From Mya arenaria (taxonomy: Eukaryota; Mollusca; Bivalvia; Myida; Myidae): a stretch of 64,000 nucleotides of DNA. Location of the stretch: positions 13,171,886-13,235,885 of the forward strand of contig NC_069130.1 of assembly GCF_026914265.1 (NCBI RefSeq). Direction: 5' to 3'. The translations under genes were made by a program, and so were the position numbers. The notes beneath the pieces are model-generated. The model had not been told where the DNA came from and did not search any database. It saw nothing but the letters and a program-made list of their open reading frames with translations. The number at the start of each line of letters is the position of its first letter. Position 1 is the stretch's first letter. Of the stretch, positions 23,701 through 38,700 are shown one piece after another.

Positions 23701-26700
23701 TTCAACATCATGACTGTCACACTAGATGTGTGAGACTTGAATGGCTTGTGTCTTATTTGATGTCTATATGTTATAGAGAGTACAGCATTTGAAAGCACAT
23801 TACTACTCGTCTTACAGGACAGACGTTCAATGGGGGTCCTAGGTGAGAGCAATAATCTGTTCCATGTTAAAGAACCAGGGTAGCTCTAACCAGGGTTACA
23901 TTCTGTGTACTATGGTCCAAAAACCTAAAATGACTAACAATCTTATCGGAGCACTCACCGCATGGGTCTTGAGTGAGTATAAATAAACTCATAACCACCA
24001 ATGTAAAGACATTTTGTAGAAAAAACACAAATACTTTAAAATTACTCCAAGCTTGAACGTGATCTTTTCTGAGAACATTTAAACCACATCTCAGCTCATC
24101 AAAGTGGGTTTTCGGACTGTTAGCAAACTGACTGCTAATTAGGCAATGCCAAATGTATTATATGTTTAGTGACATGGTTGGGTTTGACAAATATCTATAT
24201 TAGGTGTGAAAATGCTAAATTGATACTTTGTTTCACAAAAAAAAATATGGCAGATTTCACAAAAAAGGCAATTATTTGGCCCATTTGCTTTCATTTATTG
24301 TTATTGCATGTCAACGTCATATATACAGCAATTGCCTTTCCCAACCCAATAAGAACACCTAATAGAAGTGATTTGTATTAAAATAATGAAAATATTGTGT
24401 TAAATAAGGTAAAAAATGTAAAAATATGCCGATATTTAGGACAAAAAAGACAGAAAATCTTCCCGGTACCAATATACCACTTTTTTGAGGATGCTTTTCA
24501 GTAACATCTGGTAAGTATTTTATTCTTGTCTGTTGAATAATGTTTGCAAGAAATGTTAATTAAAACAATAATATATCTAAAATGATTGCATTTCGTTCGT
24601 AATATACTTAAATTTTCGGTAATTGCGCATGGTGATAACGTTACGGTAATCTGTCCTCGAATTGTTGTGTAACATTAGCAGACATGATCCACTGCTAACT
24701 GTTTTAAGCCTAAACACACCTTTATTAAATCACTGAAAACAAAGACTACGTGTCGTATAAAACCAGTATTGCATGTAACAAGAAATTGGTCATTCCCGAT
24801 CATAAAGTTTTTTAGGTCTAAAAATGTGTTAATGTTACTCAAAATCGATTCTGTCCCATTTTAGCATGACGATAGCACCTTTTCTATTCGTGAATAATTT
24901 ACACCGACTGAGGGTTAACATCCGGGTAGCGATTACTTTTATATTGGACTGGTTCACAGTTGACATTGAAATGATAAAAATAGTGGTGAATACCGTTGAT
25001 AAAAACTTAATCCAAGTTTGGCTCATTCTGTCCTTCGATGTAACGTTAACATTATGTCACGCTAGCATTAAGACAAGCGCTTAATAAAGCAAGAAAATCG
25101 TTGATTTGATGACTTTCCCAGAGTCAATTATTCGAACATAACAATGTCGTCTGTAAACTATCGTTTGTAAGTATTCATTCATTAGGTACGTAGTTTATAT
25201 TGAATTCATACCGCTTTTGTGTTTGATATCGTTATTTATTGGACAGAATTAAGAATTTTTGTGATTATCAATTGACCGTGTTTATCAATCATTTATATAG
25301 TTTGTTTTATACTGTATCAAGCTCAAACAGTCTGTGGTAGGTCTGTATTTTAATTTGTTGTGAAACATTCTGTCCAACTGCTAATGTGACATACTGCTAA
25401 TGTTACTCATTCTGTTTTGTGGTAACACTAGCACATACTCGCAATTAGCAATTTATAATATATATGTTTAATATCAAAGGTAATGATAATTGCACCATAC
25501 TAGAGACATTTATATTACCACAACAAAACATTTATGTTTATAGCTTATCTGATCTGATATAAAAAGAAAACCTATGTTTGCAGAAAACATTTTCTGTCTT
25601 GTTGTCCAATTAGGGTTTGTTTCAATAAATTTATTTGAGAAAAACGAAACAATCTTTATTTTTTGTCTGTACAATCTGTTTTATAGATAAATGAACCATT
25701 TAGTGCAAGACAAAATACTTCTTTGGATCAAAATATTAAAAAAAACAAGTTTTTACCGGCAATATTGTAACACTAGCACAAATGGTATGGTGATACAAAA
25801 TTCTTTTTTTTATAAAAATGCATGAATAAATCATTGCAAATGTTCTAAAATAAGATAGATAAGAAATTGCTGTAAAAGATTATGTTGAAATCACAAATCT
25901 GCAATAAATTTTAAAAATCAATATTCGCCGGGAACTTTTTGGTCACCAAAACGTGAAATCTGCCATTTACCAAAACTTTGTTCAGAAAAAAATATGATTT
26001 TTCGAGAGGTAAATAATTATAATAGCACTGAGTATTTCAAGAAATATCACATAAAAATGATTTTGTGTTGCTAGATACACATACCTGCAAATGTAAATGA
26101 TCATGCTTTATTTGTGATCTTTAAATGTGAAATAATCTATCACGTGATATTTTTTGTAGAGATCTTTTGATTTTTTCTATACCATTTTGATTGTTCCTTC
26201 ATGCCCTGTAGGTAGGCTTTAAAAATGAAACTTCATAGAGAAAAAAATTGGTATGGCCTTTACTGTAATTGCAGCAACATTAGGAAACCTGGCATGGTTC
26301 TAACTCAAATTTAAATCAATCTTGATACATGCTTTATATTCTAATAAGGGACATGTTTATCAATCAAGCAATCATTACTGCAATATACTATTGCTTGCTA
26401 TGTTTGTATGAACATGTAAATTTGTCATTTCATTTGGATTATAAGTCACAGTTCAGTCATAATTACACAATGCAATTAACAATGAATTATAAGACCACAG
26501 TAAGGAGGAGGCTTATAAGCACATATTACCACAGTGGGATAATGTGTCAATAGTGTCAACACAGAGGTGTGGTATTGTACACAGGAGGGGGCAGGAAAAC
26601 ACAATGTGGGTGTGGATGGTCTGGGCTAGTAGGGGAAATAGTAAAGTAGGGAAGACAAACAATATGTGCTGTTGTTAATTTAGAATATAAGGGGTTCATG

Positions 26701-29700
26701 TCTAGTTAAATAAATATGGTTGTTGTTGACAGTAAACAGTTTGCCTTCTTCCCATTACCTGTATGCATATGAGAAGAAATCCAAATGAAAACCATAACAT
26801 TTTACATTGTTTTAAATGCAAAAGAGAGAGTGAGACTGGAAAGTAAGGGAATGGGGCTTAGGGGTTGAAGCAGGAATGTTAGCAAGAGAGAATACTGCTA
26901 GATTTTCAACACAAAATATAATTTCAATTAAAAATTAAAAGACATACAATACTTAACATGTTGAAAATTTGTATAATGAGACAAAGATCAGTCATAATAA
27001 AACAATATCCCGAAGCAATTAACAATAAATTATCAGACCACTGTTAGGAATGTCTACTAATCAGCCTAAGAGGCTTATAAGCACATGTTAGCACAGTGTG
27101 ATAATGTGTCAACATAGCAGTGGGGTATTGTATACAGGAGGTGGTGGCAGGCAAAACACACTGGTGTGGGACATTTGGGGAAATAGTGAAGTAGGGAAGA
27201 CAAACAATATAAATATGGTGTTGTTAATATACAATATATGGTGTACATGTCCAGTTAAATAGATATTGTTGTTGTTAAAAGTAAACATAATGCTTTTTGT
27301 AACTGTATATACTGCTAGGTTTTCAACACAAAACATGATTTCCATTAAAAATTCAATAACATGGGTACAATATTTGTTTTGAAAAAGTATTCCCTAATTT
27401 TTTTTATGTCATTCATTTGAGATTATAAGAGCCCTTGCAGTGATTCAGTTTAAAATCTACTTCCATACATCATCCCCTGTCCTCCCATATTTCACAACCA
27501 TGGGTCCTGAGGGAAAATCTGAGAGTCCCAAGCATTACTTTGTGCTCATACTTAAAAGAGAGCATCTCAAGGATTCTGATATACCGTATTTTTTATTTAG
27601 GGATAATGGGTCCCTTGGGGAAAAAAAGGGTTTAGGACTTCACATGCATAAATATATCACTGCCCTTAAAGTCTTAAATGCGTAAATGTGAAATAAATTA
27701 TACAAGAAGTTTGAAACAAAGAGTTTTAAAATAGATATTTTTCTCACTGTATTGAAAACAACATCAGGGAAATAAAATAATATTTCATTGAAAGACATAA
27801 AACATAACCCTTTTTTTTATCCCCTTTATCAATACCTTTGGATAATACGCATCTAATTTTGAGCGCTTGTAAAGATCGATGAAAGCCGAGATAAATCACT
27901 CTTCCTAGGAAGAAATCATGGAAAACGGACAAAAGCCCTCCCGGACAAAAGCCCTCCCGTCCAAAAATGACAAGGCGGACAAAAGCCCTCCCATGAAAAT
28001 GACAGGGCGGAAAATCATTGCTCACTGTGTCCTTTTTGACATGAGAAAGTACCCCTATTGGGGGCTTAAGACCACAACCTCTTGGGTGAGAGGCCGCCAC
28101 CTAAACCATTAGACCATTCTCACCTTTATGTGCCTCTTCCTGAGAGTGTTTTGTTATGAACAGAAATCGAGGGCTCTCCGGACAGAACGAGAGAGTCACC
28201 AGCTGCCAGACTACCAGAACCAGGGGGAAGGCTGAAAAAATGAAGTCATTTTTTGAAAATTCCTTCACCAATAATTCCTAGCTTAGTGCAAAATTGTTGT
28301 AATTGACTTTTTGAAAAATAGGCCCACACATATTGCTCAAAGAAAAATTTATGTCTCTAACCAATAAAAAATTGACATACTGTAAATAAGATCACTTTAT
28401 CTCTTAAATTTAGATGTTCACTGTATCTCTTAAAATTACAGTTTTTGTTGTATCATTGATGTAAAAAAAACATCAAATAATAGTCTTGTATATCTTTTTA
28501 TTATAAGATAACTTTTTATAATAAGAAACATACTAAATAAACAGATAATCATAAACAAGATAATGCTGCACAAAATATAATCTAGTCTTCTTGTTTCAAA
28601 AATGCCTACCAAAGGCATATTGCCACAAATCTGGTGTTCCAAGAACAGAGTCAAGGCCCATAATTGTGGAGACTAGAACGCCGAGGGTGATACATAGCTG
28701 GTTGAATGTCCCGCACAGGCCACGTAGGGAAATGGGGGAAATCTCAGACAAGTACATCGGTGCTATTCCTGTGTTGATACCTAAAATGTAATAAATATAT
28801 TCATATATATAACTGTTTAAATCTCCTACTCAATCACAGATGAGAATATCCAAACAATTGCATCGGAGCTGCAACTGTTGTGGTTCCTCATACATCAACA
28901 CAAACAATCACCAAGAGAATTTCCCGACGAAGGCATTGCGGGCTAGTCCCATGTTGATGAGTGAAATATACAAGCTATGTGTTTTTTTCTTTCTATTTGG
29001 TAAAGCATAATGTTATTTTTATTATTGTTATATTTACTAAAATGCAAATATCAATTTCTATATTTCACTGCATTAAGGGTCCCCGATTCACGATAAAAAT
29101 TTGTTTATTAAATCATACTAGTTTTAACGTTTTACATTGGATTAAATGCAATTAAATGTTTAATGATAAATATATGTGTTGACTCGACGTATTCTCTTAA
29201 TTACTTTTAACTAAATGCTTTAAGATTAACAGATTAGTGCAGTTTTGCTCTTGTTTTTGACAGTATGGTGTCAGGGTGGATTTTATCTGTAGCCCTAAAT
29301 TCTGTGATAACACAGAGAAATAAATTCATGCCAAATCTTGAATCTTATTAATGATTTGTCAATCATTTCTAGATTTATTTCTTGTGTATGTTTAGATACA
29401 ACACTTTACCAAACTTTAAACGTTTTAGGAAAGGACTTTCAAGTTGTTTACCATCTTCCAGTCCAATATATGGCCTTCCATACTTTGTTGCTTTCAATAA
29501 TAAAATATGTTTTAAAAAAAAATCTTTAATTGTTTAAACACAAAAGTATCTGATAAACCATGACTTTATGTAGATTTAGTTAAAAAAAAAAACATTAATT
29601 AAGTTTTGTGTTGCTTTTTTAAGCAAAGAAACAACTGAATATATATGACGGAATGAAAAATTAGTAATTTTTCAGTTAAAATATGCTAAATTTCTTCAAA

Positions 29701-32700
29701 GTGTTTTGATAAATGAATTTGTATTTCTTAACTGAATACAGAATTTTAATAGAAATTATTGATTTTTTTTCTTTTAGCTTTTATTCTTAGGTACAGCAAC
29801 AATACATACAGTAGGGGGGGGGGGGGGGGTGAATTATCTTCAAAGAGCATTTAAAAAAATGAATTAAATAGATCATATACTAAAGGCATTAATATTCTAA
29901 GTCATAAAAATAGTTATCTACATCATGTAAAACATTGTAAGATATTAAAAACATCAAGAAATCTACACTATCAATGTAGTATAAGGCCCTAAAATTTTCA
30001 AACATTTTTCAATCATAAAATATAATAAAAAACATGATTTCACTAAATGACAATGATTATAAAGCAATAGAATAATAATGACATCCTTTTTCTAATAATC
30101 AATACCACATTATTGTAAGTGTCAACTTTTTAAGCACCTGAATATTATCAGCCCATCAGCATTTGTGCCTAGGCAAAAAGTATGTTATCAATCTAGGCAT
30201 CTTGGTATAGAAAGGATATACTAATTATATATTAATTCCTACCTAGGTGGGTCCAATTAAGGGGCCACACTTTTAAACAGTGTAGGAAGTGACATAGATG
30301 ATACTGAACAGATAAGGCCAATAATTATTTAATATGATAGGTGTGAAACTTGGCCCCTGGCTTGATGCCACTGATAGTTATGGCCCCTAAATAGCAATTT
30401 AGGGGCCATGGACCAATGGAATCAACTGTTATGGGTAAACATTGTAGGATGTTGGTAATTATATGTTTTAGGGTCCTCATATGTAAATTATTGAGGAATC
30501 ACAGAGCTGAAACTTGGTATAAAGTTTCAGCCTTATCAGTGGTCCTCATCAGATAGTGATTGAACTTGATACCAAACACATCTCTCTAGCAATATTAGCA
30601 AATATATATTACAAACATTGATCATTTCTGATTATTATAAGATTATCTTGTTTATGATTATCTGTAAATGTATGATCAATAATTCACATTTTGTGTAATT
30701 TTTCATAAGTTAAAAAGTGCACAAGTGCTAGGGTTGGAGTTTGAACATTTGCCATTTGCAGTTTGTGTTAACGGTAACAAAAATTGTTGAATTTCACAAA
30801 TGATTGGACATATACCAGGGAAATACTAGATAAAAAAGGAACAGCAGAAAAAATTGCCATCATTTTGGACATAAAAGTGGCAAATACACACAGTAGTGGA
30901 AAACCAGTGACACATAAACAAGTGATCAAATACCCTAAACAGGAAGCACATTTCACAGATGGAGTTAGTCCACAACAGGGAATACACAGGAGCTGGTCAG
31001 AGAGGATGGCCTGACATGGGTAGACTTGGTTACTATGGTAACCAGGCAGGGAGTGACCATCAGGATGAACTGACCGCTGCAGCCAGATTGTACAGACCTG
31101 GCAATCAGACACACTCATCTATGCCTGCTGGATACACTGAAGGTATGGATTTTTAAGATGATTTGTTCAATTTACAACCTCATAGTAATGGTATATCCTT
31201 GATTATAACTCTTAAAGCTTTTTTTATTTGAGTTTTACAATTTTAAATCATTAAATGTTATTTTAATTGAAATGTTCTGGATACAAATAGGTTTTCTTGT
31301 ATTTTATGCATTTTTTTAATACATTCACCATAATAAACTTACAAGAACTACAAAATTAATGTTTTCAAAATAACTGATTTCTAATTTCTCTTTATTTATC
31401 TTTAACCATTATAGTTTTATTTAGTAATGCAATGATTTCAAAGTCAATAATGATATATTTTAAATACTCTGAAGGTCTTTTTTACAATTATTTTCATTTT
31501 TTGATTTCTTATGTTAATGGTAACAACATTTAAAATAGTGATTTCAAAACCTTATGTTAAAGGAAAAATAAAAAATCCTTAGTGTATTTTGAAACACAAG
31601 GATTTTTTTATTATTATTATTATTAATATTTACGTATTATTTATACAAGAACTTAATTTTCTATATTTCAAATTCAAAATTCAGTCTTTAAATTTTGTGG
31701 TTACCAATATTTTCTACATTTGATTCATTTTTAGAAACTTTACCCATGACAATTCTATCATTCTTCTAAAATTTAATAAAACACTGTTTTTGCATAGAAT
31801 TTTTATGAGTTTTATAATCTCCCATTTCACAAAAGAAAAACTGTAATCACAAAAAATGTAACTGTTATATATCTAACAACTCTGAAACTTCATTTTTGGA
31901 ATCATTTTGGAAAATGTTTTACTAACAATAAGGTAGAATGAATATAAAATCAAATTCAAATTTTGGTTGTGCCATCTAATTTGTCATTCAAATTTTTTTA
32001 ATAAAATAATGTTTCTTTTCAGGTTGGAACCTCTACAATCAGTTTGCAAGTCAGCCCAGCAAAGCCATGTTTCCAAGCACATTTGCTCCTACGGCAGTAA
32101 ACCTTTCCACTGGGGGCAATCCTGCATACAACTTTCCCTCCAACCCACCTGACGAAGATGATGACAACCAGGGGGGTAGTCATAGCAACCGTAACAGCCT
32201 CGACTTTGAAGTTGGTTCCCTTTTCAAGCAGGAGCCTACCAAGGTTGACCGCTACTCTGTCTCGCCTGTGATGGGAACTGCGCATTCTTCATCAGTGTCA
32301 CAGATCACTCCTCCAAACCAGTCTATGAGTTCTGCTATTTCACCGATAATGAGAACCAGTCAGAATATGAACTCTTCAATCTCCCCTGTGATGGTAACCA
32401 CTCAGGCACAAAATGGCTCCTTGTCTGACTCCAGCAAATACCCAAAACTTGAGAACAGCTACCATCTACTCACCAATGAAATGCAAGACTCTTTGAAATA
32501 TCATGAAGAGAAACTATCGAGGGATTATGAAGCTATGAGATCAAGCTATGACAAATCTGAGATGGATTTTAACCCAAATATAAAGCATGAAATGAACAAT
32601 TATGACATCAACCAGCATAATATGAACAGTATGAATCACTCTCCTGAGCCCAGTAAGTCACCTGAGGGCTCTGATTACCAGTTCAACACATCTCCTGACT

Positions 32701-35700
32701 ACGGGCGTGCCAAAGATGAGCTCTCTCTATCTGCCTTTCTGCCAACACACGACTCTCCAGTAATGCCAAAGTTTCCTCCACAGTTTGGCAATGACTTTCC
32801 CAGTCTTGGTGATAACAAACTGTCAGCATCCAAACATGAAGAGGAGAGCCCACAAGACAACAAAGACACAAGCGATAAACCGAAGACAACCAAGGACGGT
32901 CGTGAGTGTGTTAACTGTGGAGCTACGTCTACACCCCTGTGGCGCAGAGACCCTAATGGACACTTCTTGTGTAACGCATGTGGATTGTATGCTAAAATGA
33001 ATGGAACAAACCGACCTCTGACAAAACCAAAGAAGAAATCGACAGCAGGGAAACAGTCTGGTATCACCTGTACTAACTGTTCTTCAACAACGACAACTCT
33101 CTGGCGACGTAACGCAGCTGGACAGACAGTCTGCAATGCCTGTGGCTTATACTACAAACTTCACAAGACTGACCGCCCTCTGAAAATGAAGAAAGATGGA
33201 ATTCAGACCAGAAACAGGAAGATGTCAATGAAAGGCAAGAAGAACAAGAAAATGAACCTCACAGTTTCGGATGCAGATATCTTCAAGAACAACCTGATCC
33301 CAAGCTTCCATCACCAGAACTACAACCAGACCTATCATCCATCTCTCTCCAACTACATGAGCCCAATGGAGCAGGGGTATGCCAACATGCGAGATGCAGC
33401 ATACATGAACAGCCAGTACATTCCCAACGCCCATGTTACGACGCCATCAGCAAGCTCCCCTATCAACCAAAGTATCTACAATTACACTCTCAACAACTTC
33501 AGCTCTTCTCTACAGTCCAGTTTTTCCCCAGTGACCAGTATGGGTGGAGCCGCAATGTCGGGGTATTCGAATGGACTCATGCAAGGAATGACCTTTCCTT
33601 CATCAAACATGCTCAGCTCAGCTTTAGCTCATGGTTAGAAAGGAGTGACATTGTGAATAGATAATAGGTTTATAAATAACTGTACAGACATGTAATATAT
33701 AATCTGATAGCAAAAATGTATGAATTCCACACAGTTATTATTGTGAAATAATATATGAAATAATGGTTATAATGTGATAAAGAAATGGTATTAATTCCAC
33801 ATAGTTATACATATTTTTAAATAATATATGAAAAAATGGTTATTTAAGTGTTAAGTTAAAATATAATGGTGCAACATGTTTTGTGTGACAATGGGAGTTA
33901 TTTGCTGATGAAATATTATTATAATGGATTACCCAAAATCTGTTGTTTTTTTAAAAACAACAAAATAAACATAATCAGCTATGTTTATACCTAAGTTCTT
34001 GTATATCATTTATGCAAAATTATATGATAAGAATATCATTTTTGAAAGAATTTTACATTTTTATCACTTACTGGTGTGTGGTGTGTATCTTGTTTTTGAT
34101 AAACTTACAATAACGCATGTATTAAAACAATTTCAAATATTTCTTGTATATGTTTTTAAATGTTATTACTATTTATTATTTATGAATATTTGACACTTAA
34201 GTACATTGATTGTATAAACAGTAGAAATATGATAAATGTTTGCCTTGCAATAAATATTGTTAAAAATCAAGACTTTCTTATTTGTGTGAAAACTTAAGTT
34301 TCTGATTTTATGTATAATTATATATATATATAAATACACATGTATCTTATTTTACATGTAAAATACTGAGATTTAAGCTCACTTGTATATATTATTTAAA
34401 AATGATGCTTACACAGAACGTTTAGGTTTAAGTCGGAAACACAGACATACTTTAAGAGCCATCACAGGATGTGATATGGGCCCCCAATGTTAACATTTAT
34501 GATAGGAGCAATATATGTTAAGTAAACTGGGCTTACTCATCCAATATGGGTCAGCAGTAAAATATTGCACTTATATTATCACGAACATTTTCTCTGAGAT
34601 ATTTCATTTGTATCAAAAAATTATCTTAAGTACCGGTAAACTGACCACGTATTAAATTTAAAGGGGCTCACTCTTGTTTTTAGGCAAATTTTATTTTTCA
34701 TATTAATGCATCTGAAAATACTAATATTATTGGGTTATATTTACTCTGTGACACCGGAAGAACAAAAAATATACAATATAAGGATTAGGAAAATACTTCT
34801 GTTTTTGTGGTGTGTGAATCACCTCACTTAAGTCAAGAAAAAATAAGCCACTAGGCAACAAGGGCTAATATACAACAGTTGATGGATATTTTGACCTTTT
34901 AAGAATACATTGATAACATCACATGATAATGTCAATCAATCAATCACACAACAACCAATCGGTGAATCCCATTAAAAATGGTGTTCAAATTTGTGGTCTT
35001 CAAAGATGATATTTGTGCAAATTTCAACATTTGCTGAAGGGTTCCACCTGTCAGTGTCCAAGATTTAACACTCCAAATGATTTGCCCCACATTGCTAACA
35101 AAACCAGTAGCCATTTTGACATTCCAAAGTTTAACTACATTTGTCATGTGTAACTTTAACTAAAGATATGAAGTAAAAAAAGTTATTTTTTAGTAGCAGA
35201 CTCTAGGTGCACAATTATACAAGCAGACTCACACCAATACTATCATCTAAGTGAAGGTGACTCAAATACTCTTTTAGATATTTTAAGTGTAATACTACAT
35301 TCCATACTCTTATAATGCCTAATTTTAATAATAGCAAGGGCTTAACATGGCAACAAACAAAACCCCTGATACACAAGTTCACATGTAGACAAACATCACA
35401 TGTACACCAACATCACAGTGAAGATTTATGACTCTAACTCAAATACCCTATTAGATAAGTGTTATACTTAATTCCATGCTCTTATGCCTAATTTTAATTA
35501 TAACAAGGGCCATAACCTTATTGGGCACAGCTACAAAAAAAGCCCCTGATGCACAAGTTCACATGCTTGTTTACATTCCTTAAAAGTTTCACGACTTAGT
35601 CAAGGGCCATAACTCTACCCTTATTGAAGGATAAACACTATAAAACCCAGGTACACACCTCCACATGCTGGTTAACATTTCTGCAAAGTCTCATGACTCT

Positions 35701-38700
35701 TGCTCTCATACTTTTGGAGATATGCCCAATTGCAAGCACAATATGCCATGTTTTCAAATCAAGGTCCATAAATCTGCACTTAATGGGTGTAAATTTCTGA
35801 GACAATGCCATGGCTGATACACATTTGGAGATAAGCGTGTCACAAGATTGCATTATATTTATGCTATTTTAAAACTACATCAAGAGTCATAACTCTGCAA
35901 TTACTGGGTTCATCAACAAACCAAACCAAAACCCCTGGTGCACATATTTCTCGTTCTGCTTAACATTAAGCTTTACTATTCAGGCTATTATTTTCATGCA
36001 GATATGCGTAACACAAGGTTTCGTGATGGACAGACACAATGATGAACGGACAGGAGTAGATCCATTCTTTCAATGGAGGCATATAAATTAAAGATCTCAT
36101 CTTGTGTACAAGTTCACAATGGCATCTTGTCAATTCCAAGCAAAAGTAACATCAATTTTTCTTAAACATAGGGAATATCAAGGGTGTTAACTTCAAGACT
36201 ATAAATCAAAGAGTTATGGTTTTAAACAAGAGCTGTCACACAGAAAAATGAAGGGATGCAATTTTGTAAAAATGGGTCCAAGAGTTATAATTCTTGTTAA
36301 ACCCACACTATCACATTTAAGCATCTGTCTTAAACAAATAATTATGTATATCAAGGGAGACAATTAGGGAACAATGGGCCACATAATTATTTTTCCTGCA
36401 AAGTGCATGAAGTCAAGGGAGGCAATTTGTTAACAATGAGTTATAGCTTTAATACTACACACATGTTAACATTGCCATAATAATAAGAGGGAGCCTTGTA
36501 ATGTAAACAAACTTATAAAGTATTTCATATCTTCAAAAGTCTTAAAGTTATTTAGAACAAGAGCGTCAACTGTGGCAAAAAACGCCTGTCCTATCTTTAG
36601 GACACCAAGTTTGGTGGAAAGTGGTTGTACATAAAGCCGTATTTAGACAGAGGACATTGCATATACAGTTTTTGCCATTTCAAGGGTTATTACTCTGAAT
36701 GATGCAACATGGCTGTTAACATGATCCAGTTATTCTGTCCAAACAGAATCTGACACAATTTGTAGGTGATTGGATAGAGGCTTCTTATGTCATTAATTGA
36801 ACAAAACCAGAATTCCAGGTAATTTCTTTAATTAAAGGGCAGTAACTCTCGAGTGGCTTGAGCAATATGGCTGTTTTTCAAACTTGTATGAGATATTAAG
36901 CCCATCACTCTGAACAGATTTGGTGATGATTGCACAAATGCTTCTTAAGATATTGATCAGACAACGTACTGATCAGACCAGCCGTCTTAAATTATAGTAT
37001 ACCTAAATTACAACTATCACTGCTAAAGTGAACCAATATAAAATTTTATTGAAGAAAAGTTTCTAGCATCTACTTTGATACTTTTGAAACTTTTGCAAAC
37101 TAAACAAGAGAGTGGTTTATGCCATCTGCCCATTTCAATTTTTAATCTTTATGAAGCCACTCTTAATCATGTTAATGCTGTTTTGAACTTCTTATTTTAA
37201 TCTGTGTCTTTATATGACTGAAAATTTAAGTTTGTATATAATATATATATGTTTAAGCTCTTGATGATTCTCTTAGATCTTCATTCAATTTTGAATTAAA
37301 CAATTGTTTGTGCTTAATTTAAAGATGTGTAAAAAATATGTAAAAAATATTTATAATCCAACCTCTTGTTAAGCTATACAACAGCAAAATCCTTAGATTT
37401 TAATAAAATGTTTTAATTCTGATTGCAAAGTTGGTTTCTGCTGTATTATTTTATACATCAACTAACATTGAGTTATACATTAATTAATGTTGGTTTGATC
37501 AGTTTTCTTTCTGCTGTCATTGTTATTTTTAACCAAAATTGGATGGTGGATGGGAAGCGATTTACATTTAATGGAATTCAACCCCATATCCCATTCATAG
37601 AATTATTCTATGTTGAAAGTTTTATGCCTCAATGAAGCTGAATTTTCTCAAGTTCATCTGCTTTGGAAAACCCCCTTACTTCTGAACCATAATTAAGTAT
37701 CTGAAGGCATTAGTAGGTTATGTCATTTGACTCATTTATAATTTTATGTTTTTATCTATATTGTGATAAACATGACAAGACAAATAAAACTTCATTATCA
37801 ATATATTGCATGCCCTTATAATTAAAACAAAAATTCAATCATAAAGTATAATAAAACAAGATTATAATAAAAGACCAGTGATTATGAAGCAATAAAACAA
37901 TAATGACATCCTTTTCTTATAATCAATACCACATTATTGTAAGTGTCAACTTTTTAAGCACCTGAATTTTTTTAGCCCATCAGCATTTTGTGCAAAGGCA
38001 AAAAGTATGTTATCAATCTAGCCATCTTAGAATAGAAAGGATATGCTAATTAGTTATTAATTAATACCTAGGTGGGTCCAATTCAGCATCCACACTTTTA
38101 AAAATGGAGGAAGGGACTAGTATGATATTGAAAAGATAAGGTCAATAATTATAGGTGTGAAACTTGGCCCCTGGCTTGATGTCAATGATACGTAGGTACC
38201 CTAAATGGCAATTTAGGGGCCAAGGACCAATTGAAATAATGATGATGGGTAAACATTGTGGGATGTTAGTAATTATATGTTTTAGGGTCCTCATATGTAA
38301 TTAGTGAGGATGCTGGTGTAGAAATCACAGAGCTGAAACTTGGTATAAAGCTTCAGCCTTATCAGTGGTCCTCATCAGATTTTGATCAAACTTGATACCA
38401 AACACATCTCTCTAGCAATACTTGCAAATATATTACTAACATTGATCATTTCTGATTATAAAATAAGATTATCTTGCTTATAAATATCTGTCATTGTACA
38501 GACAATAATTCACATGTTGTGTCTTATTTTCATGAATAAAAAAGTGCACAAGTGCACAAGGTTGGAATTACAAAACAAATGAATTTGCAGTTGTGTAAAT
38601 GATAACGAAATTTGTTGGAAATTCACGAAGTTCTTTGAATTTACCAGAGATATACTGAACAACAAGTGGACAAATAAACAGGATAAGCATAAACCAGAAA

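Larger units (their letters stand above)
22559..28123 (-). other. Intron 6 of the sugar transporter
   Basis: It contains a MITE half-copy (22775-22963), a SINE core (23780-23960), an element with weak inverted ends (24240-25985), a local duplication (26455-27355) and a SINE abutting exon 6. I see no coding exon of another gene. Confidence 0.6.

Noticed and set aside
27440-27685. 81-aa plus-strand frame in transporter intron 6
   Set aside because: No recognisable domain, no splice support and no homologous copy in the window.
30784-31014. 76-aa frame overlapping the first exon of GATA copy 1
   Set aside because: Different frame from the conserved MELVHNREY start, and not preserved in copies 2 and 3.
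32699-33136. Antisense frames opposite the GATA fingers (also 40545-40913 and 51690-52055)
   Set aside because: They are shadows of the conserved GATA exons, recurring only because the exons are paralogous.
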